From Terriglobia bacterium (lineage in GTDB: Bacteria > Acidobacteriota > Vicinamibacteria > Vicinamibacterales > CAVVIG01): a DNA stretch of 59,687 bases. The translations under genes and the position numbers were made by a program. The stretch lies in assembly GCA_020073005.1 (NCBI GenBank), contig JAIQFX010000019.1, forward strand, positions 1-59,687, in the 5' to 3' direction. Positions 23,764-32,077 of the stretch are shown here, one piece after another (within the stretch, counting starts at the first letter, position 1; each line of letters starts with the position of its first letter). Under the pieces are notes generated by a model. That model saw only the letters and a program-made list of their open reading frames with translations. It did no database searches and was not told where the DNA came from.

Positions 23764-24396
23764 ATGGCTGATTTGCTTCCGCTTTTCCTGAATCTGACCG
23801 ATCGATCGGCCGTTCTCGTCGGCGCCGGACGCGTCGCCGCGGGCAAGCTGCGACAGTTGCTCGCCGCCGGCGCGCGCGTGCGCATCGTCGCGCCGGAGAT
23901 CGGCGACGAGATTGCCGCGCTTGCTCGCTCGCCTGAAAGGCTCGCGCTACAACTCATCCGCCGTGGGTTCGTTCCGGAGGATCTCGACGGCGCATGGCTC
24001 GTCGTCGCGGCGGCGATACCAGCGGTCAATCGTCAGGTGGCCGAGGCTGCCGAGGCGCGACGCGTGTTCGTCAACGCCGTCGACGATCCACCCAATGCCA
24101 GCGCGTACCTGAGCGGCGTCATCCGGCGCGACGGCGTGACGCTGGCGATTTCGACGAGCGGCGACGCGCCGGCATTGACCGCGCTCCTGCGCGAGGGGCT
24201 GGACGCGCTGCTGCCGCGCGATCTGGACGCGTGGATGACACGCGCGCGCGCCGAACGCGTCGTCTGGCGCCGCGACGGCGTGCCGATGGACGACCGCAAG
24301 CCGCGCCTGTTGCGCGCGCTGAACGATCTCTACAACGCAACCGCTTCCGACCCGAACGTACCCTGGCTGAATGCACCGGAGGATTCGTGGCTGTAA
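23764..24396 (+). CDS. Precorrin-2 dehydrogenase / sirohydrochlorin ferrochelatase
   Basis: 210 residues matching the N-terminal CysG/Met8p module: LPLFLNLTDRSAVLVGAGRVAAGKL (NAD-binding GxGxxA loop), then NAVDDPPNASAYLSGVIRRDGV and the SGDAPALTALLRE segment. It oxidises precorrin-2 and inserts iron to make sirohaem, the cofactor of the reductase two genes downstream. The ATG at 23764 follows the terminator T-run directly and has no Shine-Dalgarno. A 22-bp sequence shared with the cytochrome gene encodes part of residues 55-61 (RSPERLA). It overlaps the next gene. Confidence 0.92.
   Translation: MADLLPLFLNLTDRSAVLVGAGRVAAGKLRQLLAAGARVRIVAPEIGDEIAALARSPERLALQLIRRGFVPEDLDGAWLVVAAAIPAVNRQVAEAAEARRVFVNAVDDPPNASAYLSGVIRRDGVTLAISTSGDAPALTALLREGLDALLPRDLDAWMTRARAERVVWRRDGVPMDDRKPRLLRALNDLYNATASDPNVPWLNAPEDSWL
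23927..23948. repeat. Dispersed 22-bp element, copy 2
   Basis: Identical to 12979-13000. It is in frame inside the siroheme synthase gene, in a different reading phase and orientation from copy 1, so protein homology does not explain it. Confidence 0.6.
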
Positions 24397-25169
24397 TGGG
24401 ACATGTTTCACTCGTGGGCGCCGGACCCGGCGACCCGGGACTGCTGACACGGACGGCCATCGCGCGCCTTCGCGCGGCGGACGTCGTGCTCTTCGACGCG
24501 CTGATCGACGAACGAATTCTGAAATACGCGAGGCGCGCGCAGCGCTTCTTCGTCGGCAAGCGCGCGGGCCGTCATGCGATGACGCAGACCGCCATCAACG
24601 CCGTGATGATTCGCGCGGCCCGCCGCGGCCGGCGTGTGGTTCGCCTCAAGGGCGGCGATCCGTTCGTGTTCGGACGCGGCGGCGAAGAAGCGCTCGCGCT
24701 GCGGCACGCCGGCGTTCCGTACGACGTCGTGCCGGGCGTCACCAACGCCGTGGCCGCGCCCGCGCTGGCCGGCATTCCGGTCACGCATCGCGGCCTCGCG
24801 TCCGCGTTTCTGGTCGTGTCGGGCCATGACGAAGAGGCGTTCGCGTCGGCGATCGCCGGCCTCGAGCCGAACGGCGTGACGGTCGTCGTGCTGATGGGCC
24901 TCGGCCGCTCGGCCGCGATCGCCTCGCGGCTGATCGATCGCGGGTGGTCGCGCGGCACGCCAGTGGCGATTGTCGTGGACGCGTCGCGGTCGCGGCAGCG
25001 GACCTGGCGCGGCACGCTCGATCAGCTCGCGCTGGACAGCGTCGAATGGGACGCGCGGAGCGCCGGAACGATCGTCATCGGCGCGGTTGCCGCACTCGCG
25101 GCGGCCGCGCCGGCGGCGTCGGCGAGCGCCGTGACCCGCGCGCTGGGAGGGCACCATGTCCGTGGTTGA
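24387..25169 (+). CDS. cobA: Uroporphyrinogen-III C-methyltransferase
   Basis: About 260 residues, the usual length for single-domain SUMT. Family blocks seen: VSLVGAGPGDPGLLT, VVLFDALID, RLKGGDPFVFGRGGEE, YDVVPGVTNAVAAPALAGIPVTHRG and VVVLMGLG. It makes precorrin-2 from uroporphyrinogen III with two SAM. The GTG at 24387 has GGAGG 4 bp upstream; an ATG at 24396 in the same frame is the alternative. It overlaps both neighbours, so siroheme synthase, this gene and the reductase are one operon. Confidence 0.93.
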   Translation: MAVMGHVSLVGAGPGDPGLLTRTAIARLRAADVVLFDALIDERILKYARRAQRFFVGKRAGRHAMTQTAINAVMIRAARRGRRVVRLKGGDPFVFGRGGEEALALRHAGVPYDVVPGVTNAVAAPALAGIPVTHRGLASAFLVVSGHDEEAFASAIAGLEPNGVTVVVLMGLGRSAAIASRLIDRGWSRGTPVAIVVDASRSRQRTWRGTLDQLALDSVEWDARSAGTIVIGAVAALAAAAPAASASAVTRALGGHHVRG

Positions 25170-26991
25170 TGATCCGAAGACCTTCGGGCGCGCGCGCCTG
25201 CCGTTCTCCAGCGTCGCGGATATCGACGAGTTCGTCACGACGCTCGAGCGCTACGAGCGCGGGGAGCTGACGCCGGATCAGTGGCGCGCGTTCCGGCTCG
25301 TGCGCGGCACGTACGGCCAGCGTCAGGCGGACGACGCGCAGATGCTGCGCGTGAAGATTCCGCAGGGCGTGCTGACGAGCGACCAGCTCGACGCGCTGGC
25401 CGACGTCGGCGAGCGCTACTCGCGCGGCTTCGGTCACATCACGACGCGCCAGAACGTCCAGTTCCATTTCGTGAAGCTCCACGACGTCGAGCCGGTGATG
25501 CGCCGTCTTGCCGGCGCCGGTCTGACGACGAGGGAAGCGTGCGGCAATTCGGTCCGCAACATCACCGCGTGCGCGTACGCGGGCGTCGCGGCCGACGAGC
25601 GCTTCGACGTCACGCCGTACGCCGAGGCGCTGACACGCTACCTGCTGCGCCATCCGCTTGCCTCCACGCTGCCGCGCAAGTTCAAGATCGCGTTCGAAGG
25701 CTGCGCGACCGATCACATCGCGATCGCGATCAACGACCTCGGGTTCCGCGCGCTCGTCGGACCGGACGGCGGCCGCGGGTTCCGCGTGACCGCGGGCGGT
25801 GGCACGGCGATCCTCGTCACGTCCGCCGGCGTGCTCCACGAATTTCTGCCGGCGTCGGAAATCTTTCGCGTCGCTGAAGCCGTGCTGCGCATCTTCCATC
25901 GGCTGGGCGATTACGAGCACAAGCAACGCAACCGGATGAAGTTCCTGATCAAGACGCTGGGCTGGACCCGGTGGCGCGAGGAATACGACCGCGAGCTGAC
26001 GGCGTGCCGGCTGCGCGGCCAGGTGCCGACGCTCGAAATCGATTCACCGGCGACGGAGCCGACGCCCGACTGGGCGAAGGACGTGCCGCCGCCGGTCGGT
26101 GACGTGGCCGAGCGCGTCGCGGCCGGCCGGACCACCGGTCCGGGCCTGACGCCGACGATCGCGCCGTTGCTCTTCGCCGGCGATGACGCGTACGCGCGCT
26201 GGCGCGTGACGAACACGCATCCGCAGAAGCAGTTCGGCTACGTCATCGCCGTGGCCAGCGTGCCGCTCGGCGATCTGACGGGCGAGCAGATGCGCGTCGT
26301 CGGCGAGCTCGCGCGCGCGTACGGCGACGGCACGGTCCGCGTCACGCTCGATCAGGATCTGCTGTTCAGGTGGGTGAATGCGTGCGACGTGCGCCAGCTC
26401 TACCGCCGGCTCGCGGCGGCCGGGCTGGGCCTCGCCGAAGCCGGCACGATCGCGAACGTGACGAGTTGCCCCGGCGCAGAAACGTGCCGGCTCGCCGTCA
26501 CGCAGTCGCGCGGACTCGGCCGGCTGCTCGAGGATCATCTGCGTGGGCGTCCGGACCTGATTGCCGCGGCCGACGGCGCGCGCATCAAGATCAGCGGCTG
26601 TCCGAACGGCTGCGGGCAGCACCACATCGCGACGCTCGGGTTTCAGGGCAGCGTGCGGCGGCTCGGATCGCGGGCCGTGCCGCAGTACTTCGTGATGGTC
26701 GGCGGCGGCGCGCACGATCGCGGCGCGTCGTTCGCGCGGCTGGCGGCGAAGATCCCGGCGCGGCGGATTCCGGACGCCGTCGAGCGGCTGATCGCGCTGT
26801 ACGCGCGCGAGCGCCAGCCCGGCGAATCGGCGACCGCGTTCTTCGGCCGCGTGGATCTGACCGTCGTGCGGGTCGAGCTGGCCGGCCTCGAGCGGCTGCA
26901 GCCGGGCGACGCGGTCCCGGCCGACTTCATCGATCTCGGCGAGGCGCACGAGTTCGCGCCCGAGGTGATGGAGGGTGAGTGCTCGGCCTAA
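25156..26991 (+). CDS. Ferredoxin-type sulfite/nitrite reductase (siroheme)
   Basis: 611 residues with the two-fold repeat of the nitrite/sulfite reductase family: the ferredoxin-like half-domains (GHITTRQNVQFHFV and the later TVRVTLDQDLLFRWV) and the siroheme-4Fe4S site SCPGAETCRLAVTQS (Cys near 438 and 444) with SGCPNGCGQHH (Cys near 481 and 485). It reduces sulfite to sulfide by six electrons. Operon position behind a Cys-rich attenuator favours assimilatory sulfite reduction over nitrite reduction. The ATG at 25156 follows GGGAGG and overlaps cobA by 14 bp. Confidence 0.93.
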   Translation: MSVVDDPKTFGRARLPFSSVADIDEFVTTLERYERGELTPDQWRAFRLVRGTYGQRQADDAQMLRVKIPQGVLTSDQLDALADVGERYSRGFGHITTRQNVQFHFVKLHDVEPVMRRLAGAGLTTREACGNSVRNITACAYAGVAADERFDVTPYAEALTRYLLRHPLASTLPRKFKIAFEGCATDHIAIAINDLGFRALVGPDGGRGFRVTAGGGTAILVTSAGVLHEFLPASEIFRVAEAVLRIFHRLGDYEHKQRNRMKFLIKTLGWTRWREEYDRELTACRLRGQVPTLEIDSPATEPTPDWAKDVPPPVGDVAERVAAGRTTGPGLTPTIAPLLFAGDDAYARWRVTNTHPQKQFGYVIAVASVPLGDLTGEQMRVVGELARAYGDGTVRVTLDQDLLFRWVNACDVRQLYRRLAAAGLGLAEAGTIANVTSCPGAETCRLAVTQSRGLGRLLEDHLRGRPDLIAAADGARIKISGCPNGCGQHHIATLGFQGSVRRLGSRAVPQYFVMVGGGAHDRGASFARLAAKIPARRIPDAVERLIALYARERQPGESATAFFGRVDLTVVRVELAGLERLQPGDAVPADFIDLGEAHEFAPEVMEGECSA

Positions 26992-27024
26992 ATCAACCAA
27001 TGTGGATATGTAGATGCCGATCTC

Positions 27025-27054
27025 TTGCTTTTGCCGAGCCGGCTTTGGTATAGT
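27025..27054 (+). promoter_or_regulatory. Candidate promoter of the riboswitch-hom transcript
   Basis: TTGCTT (27025-27030), 18-bp spacer, TATAGT (27049-27054), about 15-20 bp before the riboswitch begins. Confidence 0.5.
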
Positions 27055-27074
27055 TCCTCGACAACCGAATACGT

Positions 27075-27168
27075 ACTTCTTTATCCAGAGTGGCTGAGGG
27101 ACAGGCCCTGTGACGCCACGGCAACCACGCGACACCCGCGGTCGCGGTTCAGGTGCCAATTCCTTCCC
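27075..27168 (+). ncRNA. SAM-I (S-box) riboswitch
   Basis: The conserved S-box parts are in order: TTATCCAGAG, GAGGGACAGGCCC (kink-turn side), TGACGCC, CGGCAACC and AGGTGCCAATTCC. A variable P4-like stem ACCCGCGGTCGCGGT lies between. It senses S-adenosylmethionine and precedes the homoserine dehydrogenase gene by about 30 bp. Confidence 0.92.
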
Positions 27169-27182
27169 GGCCCGTTGCCGGG
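27166..27182 (+). promoter_or_regulatory. Expression-platform hairpin next to the hom ribosome-binding site
   Basis: CCCGGC-ccgtt-GCCGGG with no T-run. CCTTCCC (27162-27168) upstream is complementary to the GGGAGG (27191-27196) before the hom TTG start. Translation control therefore seems more likely than termination. Confidence 0.5.
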
Positions 27183-27200
27183 GGAGATGAGGGAGGCTCG

Positions 27201-28289
27201 TTGAGCCCGCTTCGAATTGCGCTTCTCGGCTATGGCACCGTCGGATCATCGGTCGTTCATCGTCTGACCCGTGCCGACGCCGTCCGCGATCTCACTCTCA
27301 CCCGCATCTTCGACCGCCGCGCTGACGTGAAGCGCCGGGCGCACGCCGACCTGCGTGGCGTGGCGTGGACCACGCGCATCGAGGACGCGCTGTGCAGCGA
27401 CGCCGACGTGATTGTTGAAACCATCGGCGGTCTCGAGCCGGCGTCCGGCTGGATTCAAGACGCGCTGCGCGCCGGCAAGTCCGTGGTCACGGCGAACAAG
27501 CAGGTCATCGCCCGCGACGGCGAGTGTCTGCTTCGGCTGGCCGCGCGGCAAGGGCGTCAACTCCGCTTCGAAGCCGCCATCGGCGGCGCGATGCCGATCG
27601 TGCGCGCGGTCGCCGACGGCCTGGCCGGCGATCGTCTGACGCGCATCGTCGCGATTCTCAACGGCACGACCAACGCGGTCCTCTCGAGGATGGACGCGAC
27701 GCGCTGCGCGATCGACGATGCGATCCGAGACGCGCAGAGGCGCGGGTACGCCGAGCAGGATCCGTGTCTCGACCTCGACGGCGACGATGCCCGCGCGAAG
27801 CTGGCGATTCTGTGCGGGCTCGCGTTCGGCCTGCGCGTGACGCCGGAGGAGATTGCCGCGCGATCGGCGGCATCGGTCACCAGCGCCGACGTCGAAGCCG
27901 CGCGCCGTGACGGCGCGACGATCCGCCAGTTGGCGTGTGCGTCCCATGACGCCGCGGACTCGACGCTGACCGCGTGGGTCGCGCCGGTCGCGGTGCCGCG
28001 CCACAGCATCTTCGGGCGGGCCACGGGTCCGCAGAACGCGGCGCTCATTACGGGCGCGCACGCGGGAGAGATTGGTGTGAGCGGCGCCGGTGCGGGCGGC
28101 GACGCGACCGCGGTCGCCGTCATCAGCGACCTCCTCGCCATCGCGCGTGATCGCGCTGCCATCGTGCCGGCGCTGATCCTGAAGCCGCCGAAGTGCATCC
28201 GCGGCTTCGGTGAGATTGCAGATTTCAGAATTCAGATTTCAGATTGCGAATCTCGGATGTCAGATTCTTTCCTCGCGGAGGCTGTGTGA
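27201..28289 (+). CDS. hom: Homoserine dehydrogenase
   Basis: 362 residues: NAD(P)-binding LRIALLGYGTVGSSVV, the substrate-site block RFEAAIGGAMPIVRAVADGL, ILNGTTNAVLSRM and the catalytic region YAEQDPCLDLDGDDARAKLAIL. It makes homoserine, the branch point to threonine and methionine. The TTG at 27201 has GGGAGG 4 bp upstream. A C-terminal ACT domain, common in this enzyme, is absent; instead the last 20 or so residues (IADFRIQISDCESRMSDSF) come from a heptamer repeat. The SAM riboswitch ties it to methionine supply. thrC follows with overlap. Confidence 0.95.
   Translation: MSPLRIALLGYGTVGSSVVHRLTRADAVRDLTLTRIFDRRADVKRRAHADLRGVAWTTRIEDALCSDADVIVETIGGLEPASGWIQDALRAGKSVVTANKQVIARDGECLLRLAARQGRQLRFEAAIGGAMPIVRAVADGLAGDRLTRIVAILNGTTNAVLSRMDATRCAIDDAIRDAQRRGYAEQDPCLDLDGDDARAKLAILCGLAFGLRVTPEEIAARSAASVTSADVEAARRDGATIRQLACASHDAADSTLTAWVAPVAVPRHSIFGRATGPQNAALITGAHAGEIGVSGAGAGGDATAVAVISDLLAIARDRAAIVPALILKPPKCIRGFGEIADFRIQISDCESRMSDSFLAEAV
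28216..28271 (+). repeat. Period-7 tandem repeat forming the hom C-terminus
   Basis: Eight consecutive heptamers, from TTGCAGA, TTTCAGA, ATTCAGA, TTTCAGA, TTGCGAA to TCTCGGA, TGTCAGA, TTCTTTC. The AT-rich composition contrasts with the flanking gene. It is read in frame as the end of the homoserine dehydrogenase. Confidence 0.8.
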
Positions 28290-29521
28290 GCGCTCTCATC
28301 GGACTGCAGTGTCACCTGTGCAAGACGATCTTCCCGGCCGAGGCGCTCTACGTGTGCGACCGCTGCCTCGGCCCGCTCGAGCCGGTCTACGACTACAGCG
28401 CCGTGAAGCTGACCCGCGAGACGATCGAGAAACGGCCGAAGAACCTGTGGCGCTATCGCGAGCTTCTGCCGATCGCGGGCGAGCCGCGCACCGGCTTCAA
28501 CTCGGGGTTCACGCCGCTCGTGCGCTGCGATCGGCTGGCGGAGCGGCTCGGCGTCAGCGAGCTCTATATAAAGGATGACTCGGTGAATCATCCGACGCTG
28601 TCCTACAAGGACCGCGTCGTCTCGGTCGCGGCGACGCGCGCGGTGGAGCTGGGCTTCAAGGTCCTGGCGTGCGCGTCGACGGGCAATCTGGCGAACAGCG
28701 TGGCGGCGCACGCCGCGCGGCTGGGCATCGAGTGCTGCGTGTTCATCCCGGACAATCTCGAGGCGGGGAAGCTGCTCGGCTCGGCGATCTTCAATCCGAC
28801 GATTCTGGCGATCGCCGGCAACTACGACGATGTGAACCGGCTCTGCACGCAGGTGGGCGATCGCTACGGCTGGGGCTTCGTCAACATCAACCTGCGCTCG
28901 TACTACGCGGAAGGCGCCAAGACGATGGGCTTCGAGATCGTCGAGCAGCTCGGGTGGACGTATCCGAAACACCTGGTCTCGCCGGTCGCCGGCGGCACGC
29001 TGCTGCCGAGAATCGTCCGCGGTTTGCGCGAGCTGCGCGAGGTCGGTCTCGTCGACGGCGAGCTGCCGCGCGTGTATGCGGCCCAGGCCGCGGGCTGCGC
29101 GCCGGTCGTGAACGCGATCCACGCCGGCCTCGATCATCCCGAGCCCGTGCGTCCCGACACGATCGCGAAGTCGCTCGCGATCGGGAATCCCGCGGACGGC
29201 TATCAGGTGATTCAGTGCATCCGTTCGACCGGCGGGACTGGTGCGGCCGTGACCGATCCGCAAATCGTCGACGCGATTCAGCTGCTCGCGGAAACCGAAG
29301 GGATCTTCACGGAGCCGGCCGGCGGGACCACGCTCGCCGCGGCGATCGAGTTGATCGGACGCGGCATCATCCCGCGCGACGAATCCATCGTCGTCTGCGT
29401 CACCGGGAATGGTTACAAGACCGCGGAAGTCGTCGCGGATCGCCTCGCGGCGCCGGTGCGGCTGAGCCGGTCGTTCAAGGACTTCGAAGCGTGGCACGAA
29501 GGGCGAAAGGCGATTGCCTAA
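28286..29521 (+). CDS. thrC: Threonine synthase
   Basis: 411 residues of the PLP fold type II family. An N-terminal zinc-ribbon-like segment (CHLCKTIF and VCDRCLGPLEP) precedes the PLP-lysine motif NHPTLSYKDRVVS and the phosphate-binding glycine loop VSPVAGGTLLP. It converts phosphohomoserine to threonine. The GTG at 28286 overlaps the hom stop (GTGTGA) and has GGAGG 7 bp upstream. Control by a SAM riboswitch would lower threonine synthesis when SAM is high, unless an internal promoter exists. Its stop overlaps the htrA stop tail to tail. Confidence 0.95.
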   Translation: MSALIGLQCHLCKTIFPAEALYVCDRCLGPLEPVYDYSAVKLTRETIEKRPKNLWRYRELLPIAGEPRTGFNSGFTPLVRCDRLAERLGVSELYIKDDSVNHPTLSYKDRVVSVAATRAVELGFKVLACASTGNLANSVAAHAARLGIECCVFIPDNLEAGKLLGSAIFNPTILAIAGNYDDVNRLCTQVGDRYGWGFVNINLRSYYAEGAKTMGFEIVEQLGWTYPKHLVSPVAGGTLLPRIVRGLRELREVGLVDGELPRVYAAQAAGCAPVVNAIHAGLDHPEPVRPDTIAKSLAIGNPADGYQVIQCIRSTGGTGAAVTDPQIVDAIQLLAETEGIFTEPAGGTTLAAAIELIGRGIIPRDESIVVCVTGNGYKTAEVVADRLAAPVRLSRSFKDFEAWHEGRKAIA

Positions 29522-30780
29522 CGTCGCGGGCGGGCTGACGAGCTCGAGACGATCGCCAGCTTGAACTCGATGCCGCGGCCGTTTCGGAACACCCGCACGG
29601 AGGCGGTCGTGCCGATCTTCGCGTCCGCGACCATGCGCGCGAACTGCGACGGGTCGGAAACCGGCTGGCCGTTGAACTGGACGATGACGTCGCCCGGACG
29701 GATGCCCGCGACGTAGGCTTCGGATCCGCGGCTCATCTGCGACACCACGGCGCCGTTGGTGTTCGGCGCGCCGACCTCTTCCGCAAGCTGCGGCGTCAGC
29801 TTCTCGATGCCGATGTAGCCGATCGATCCGCGGCGGACCTCGCCGTACTTCATCAGGTCGTCGACGACTTTCTTGGCGAGGTTGCTCGGCACCGCGAACC
29901 CGATGCCCTGATAGCCGCCGCTCTCGCTGTAGATGCCGGTGTTGATGCCGACCAGCTCGCCGCGCGTGTTGACCAGCGCGCCGCCGGAGTTCCCGGGATT
30001 GATCGCCGCGTCCGTCTGAATGAAGTCTTCGTAGTCCGCGAAGCCGAGCTGCGCGCGTCCGGTCGCGCTGACGATGCCGGCCGTCACGGTCTGGCTGAGT
30101 TGAAATGGACTGCCGATCGCCAGCACCCACTCGCCGACCTTCAGCTGACTTGAATCACCCCACGCCACCGCCGGCAGACCGGTGACGTTCACCTTGACGA
30201 GCGCGATATCGGTCGCTGGATCGGTGCCGACGATGCGTCCCTTCACCTCGCGCTTGTCCGGCAGCGTCGCGGTGACGTCCGTCACGGTCGCGCGGACGTT
30301 CTCGCCGATGACGTGGTTGTTCGTGACGATGTAGCCGTCGGCGGAGATGATCACGCCGGAGCCGAGGCTCAGCGACCGGCGATCGCGCGGCTGACCGAAG
30401 ACGTCATCGTCGCCGAAGAAGTAGCGGAAGAAAGGATCGCTCTGAAAGGGCGAGTTGCGACTGCGGACGACCTGCTGCGACGAGATGTTCGCGACGCCCT
30501 TGACCGCCTGGCCGGCCACGCGCGTGAAGTCCGGGCCGGACGCGGCAAGCGCGGGCGCCGCGGCGCCTGGTGCGGCGGTGCCGGGTGCCATGCTGGGTGC
30601 TGCGGTGCCTGGTGCCGCGGTGCTTGGTGCTGCGGTGCCCGGTTCACGCGCTTCCGCGCGCGCCGATTCGGCGGCGCGCGAATCGACCGCCGCGCGCATG
30701 CGTTCGGTCACGACGAGTCCGGCCACGAAGCCGGCGACGATCAGGACGAGGGAGAGGAAGATCCGGCGAAGGGCGATCAT
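29518..30780 (-). CDS. HtrA/DegP-like serine protease with one PDZ domain
   Basis: 420 residues: N-terminal membrane anchor (FLSLVLIVAGFVAGLVV), an Ala/Pro/Gly/Thr-rich linker made by a tandem repeat (residues about 40-70), trypsin-like domain with His (VTNNHVIG), Asp (ATDIALVKV) and Ser (NPGNSGGAL), and a C-terminal PDZ domain (GIRPGDVIVQFNGQPV). It degrades misfolded envelope proteins. The ATG at 30780 starts the anchor; in-frame codons upstream lie in the promoter region. It is divergent from efp. Confidence 0.94.
   Translation of the reverse strand: MIALRRIFLSLVLIVAGFVAGLVVTERMRAAVDSRAAESARAEAREPGTAAPSTAAPGTAAPSMAPGTAAPGAAAPALAASGPDFTRVAGQAVKGVANISSQQVVRSRNSPFQSDPFFRYFFGDDDVFGQPRDRRSLSLGSGVIISADGYIVTNNHVIGENVRATVTDVTATLPDKREVKGRIVGTDPATDIALVKVNVTGLPAVAWGDSSQLKVGEWVLAIGSPFQLSQTVTAGIVSATGRAQLGFADYEDFIQTDAAINPGNSGGALVNTRGELVGINTGIYSESGGYQGIGFAVPSNLAKKVVDDLMKYGEVRRGSIGYIGIEKLTPQLAEEVGAPNTNGAVVSQMSRGSEAYVAGIRPGDVIVQFNGQPVSDPSQFARMVADAKIGTTASVRVFRNGRGIEFKLAIVSSSSARPRR
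30579..30655. repeat. Tandem repeat coding the htrA linker
   Basis: GGTGC-type units alternate at 7 and 8 bp (for example GGTGCTGC, GGTGCCT, GGTGCCGC, GGTGCTT), giving a five-codon period read as AAPGT/AAPST on the minus strand. Confidence 0.75.
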
Positions 30781-30803
30781 GGCTGCGGCACCAGCGCTCC
30801 GTG

Positions 30804-30853
30804 GCGATCGTAGCATGTTTGCTCGGCGATCACCGATAATGTGCTACGATCGC
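30804..30853. promoter_or_regulatory. Mirror-symmetric divergent promoter between htrA and efp
   Basis: Perfect 12-bp inverted repeat: GCGATCGTAGCA (30804-30815) and TGCTACGATCGC (30842-30853), 26 bp apart. Each arm contains a -10-like TACGAT pointing outward, one to htrA and one to efp. Confidence 0.6.
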
Positions 30854-30906
30854 AAGGATATACGGGCGCGAAAGTGGCGCGCCTGCGTGAGGGATCCGAG
30901 AGCGCA

Positions 30907-31473
30907 ATGGCATCTTACGTTCAAGCGACACGATTGAGAAAAGGGATGCTGATCAAGGTCGGCAACGATCTGTTCCGCCTCCTCGAGCTGCATCATCTGA
31001 CGCCCGGCAACAAGCGCGCGCACATCCAGGTGCGCATGCGGAACATCCGCACGGCGGCGCTGGCCGATCAGAAGTTCCGCGCGGAGGAAGACGTCGAGCG
31101 CGCCTCGCTGGACGAGCGCGAAATGCAGTACATGTACAACGACGGCGACAGCTACTACTTCATGGACACGTCGACCTACGAGCAGGTGCACATTTCCGCG
31201 GAGGCGCTGGGCGATTCGAAGGACTACCTCATGCCCGAGGCGCTCATCCGCGTCGAGTTCTACGACGTCGAGCCGGTCGGCATCGAGCTGCCGCCGACGG
31301 TGGACCTCCTCGTGAAGGAGACCGTGCCGGGCATCAAGGGCGCGACGGCGAGCGCGCAGGTCAAGCCGGCGACGCTCGAGACGGGACTCGTGGTCAACGT
31401 GCCGTCGTTCGTCAACGAAGGCGACAAGATTCGCGTCAACACCGAAACCGGCGAGTATCAGTCGCGGGTCTGA
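30907..31473 (+). CDS. efp: Translation elongation factor P
   Basis: 188 residues, three OB-like domains. It relieves ribosome stalling at polyproline. The domain I loop reads [14 protein letters not shown]; aligned with the KPGKG type, the tip residue that is lysine 34 in E. coli is Asn here, followed by Lys-Arg. The ATG at 30907 opens the family N-terminus ([16 protein letters not shown]). The thymidine kinase gene follows after 2 bp. Confidence 0.95.
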   Translation: MASYVQATRLRKGMLIKVGNDLFRLLELHHLTPGNKRAHIQVRMRNIRTAALADQKFRAEEDVERASLDEREMQYMYNDGDSYYFMDTSTYEQVHISAEALGDSKDYLMPEALIRVEFYDVEPVGIELPPTVDLLVKETVPGIKGATASAQVKPATLETGLVVNVPSFVNEGDKIRVNTETGEYQSRV

Positions 31474-31475
31474 CC

Positions 31476-32054
31476 ATGGACGTAATTCGCAGGGCGCCGC
31501 AGCACGGCTGGATCGAAGTCGTCACGGGCAGCATGTTCAGCGGGAAGAGCGAGGAGCTCATCCGCCGGCTGCGCCGCGCGCAGATCGCCCGCCAGAAGGT
31601 CCAGATCTTCAAGCCGCTCATCGACAACCGCTTCAGCGAAAATCACATCGTCTCGCACAGCGACATGCGGATCGAATCGCAGAACGTCGGGAATTCCGAC
31701 GAGCTGATCGCGGCCGTGACGGAGGAGACCGAGGTCGTCGGGATCGACGAAGGGCAGTTCTTCGACGCCAACCTGCCGGCGGCCTGCAACACGCTCGCGG
31801 GGCGCGGCAAGCGCGTCATCGTCGCGGGTCTCGATCAGGATTATCTCGGCCGGCCGTTCGAGCCGATGCCGCAGCTGCTCGCGATCGCGGAGTACATCAC
31901 CAAGACGCTGGCGATCTGCGTCGTCTGCGGCGATCCGGCGAATCACACGCAGCGGCTCGTGGCCAGCAGCGACCGCGTCCTCGTCGGCGCGACCGGCATG
32001 TACGAAGCGCGCTGCCGGCACTGCTTCGATCCCTCCCTCGCCACGCCGAAGTAG
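31476..32054 (+). CDS. tdk: Thymidine kinase
   Basis: 192 residues, type II thymidine kinase: P-loop [13 protein letters not shown], catalytic Glu in GIDEGQFF, the [13 protein letters not shown] lid region and zinc cysteines CVVCG and CRHC. It phosphorylates thymidine in the salvage route. The ATG lies 2 bp after the efp stop, so the genes are coupled. Confidence 0.95.
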   Translation: MDVIRRAPQHGWIEVVTGSMFSGKSEELIRRLRRAQIARQKVQIFKPLIDNRFSENHIVSHSDMRIESQNVGNSDELIAAVTEETEVVGIDEGQFFDANLPAACNTLAGRGKRVIVAGLDQDYLGRPFEPMPQLLAIAEYITKTLAICVVCGDPANHTQRLVASSDRVLVGATGMYEARCRHCFDPSLATPK

Positions 32055-32077
32055 GCCGGGGGCGGTAGAATCCCGCC

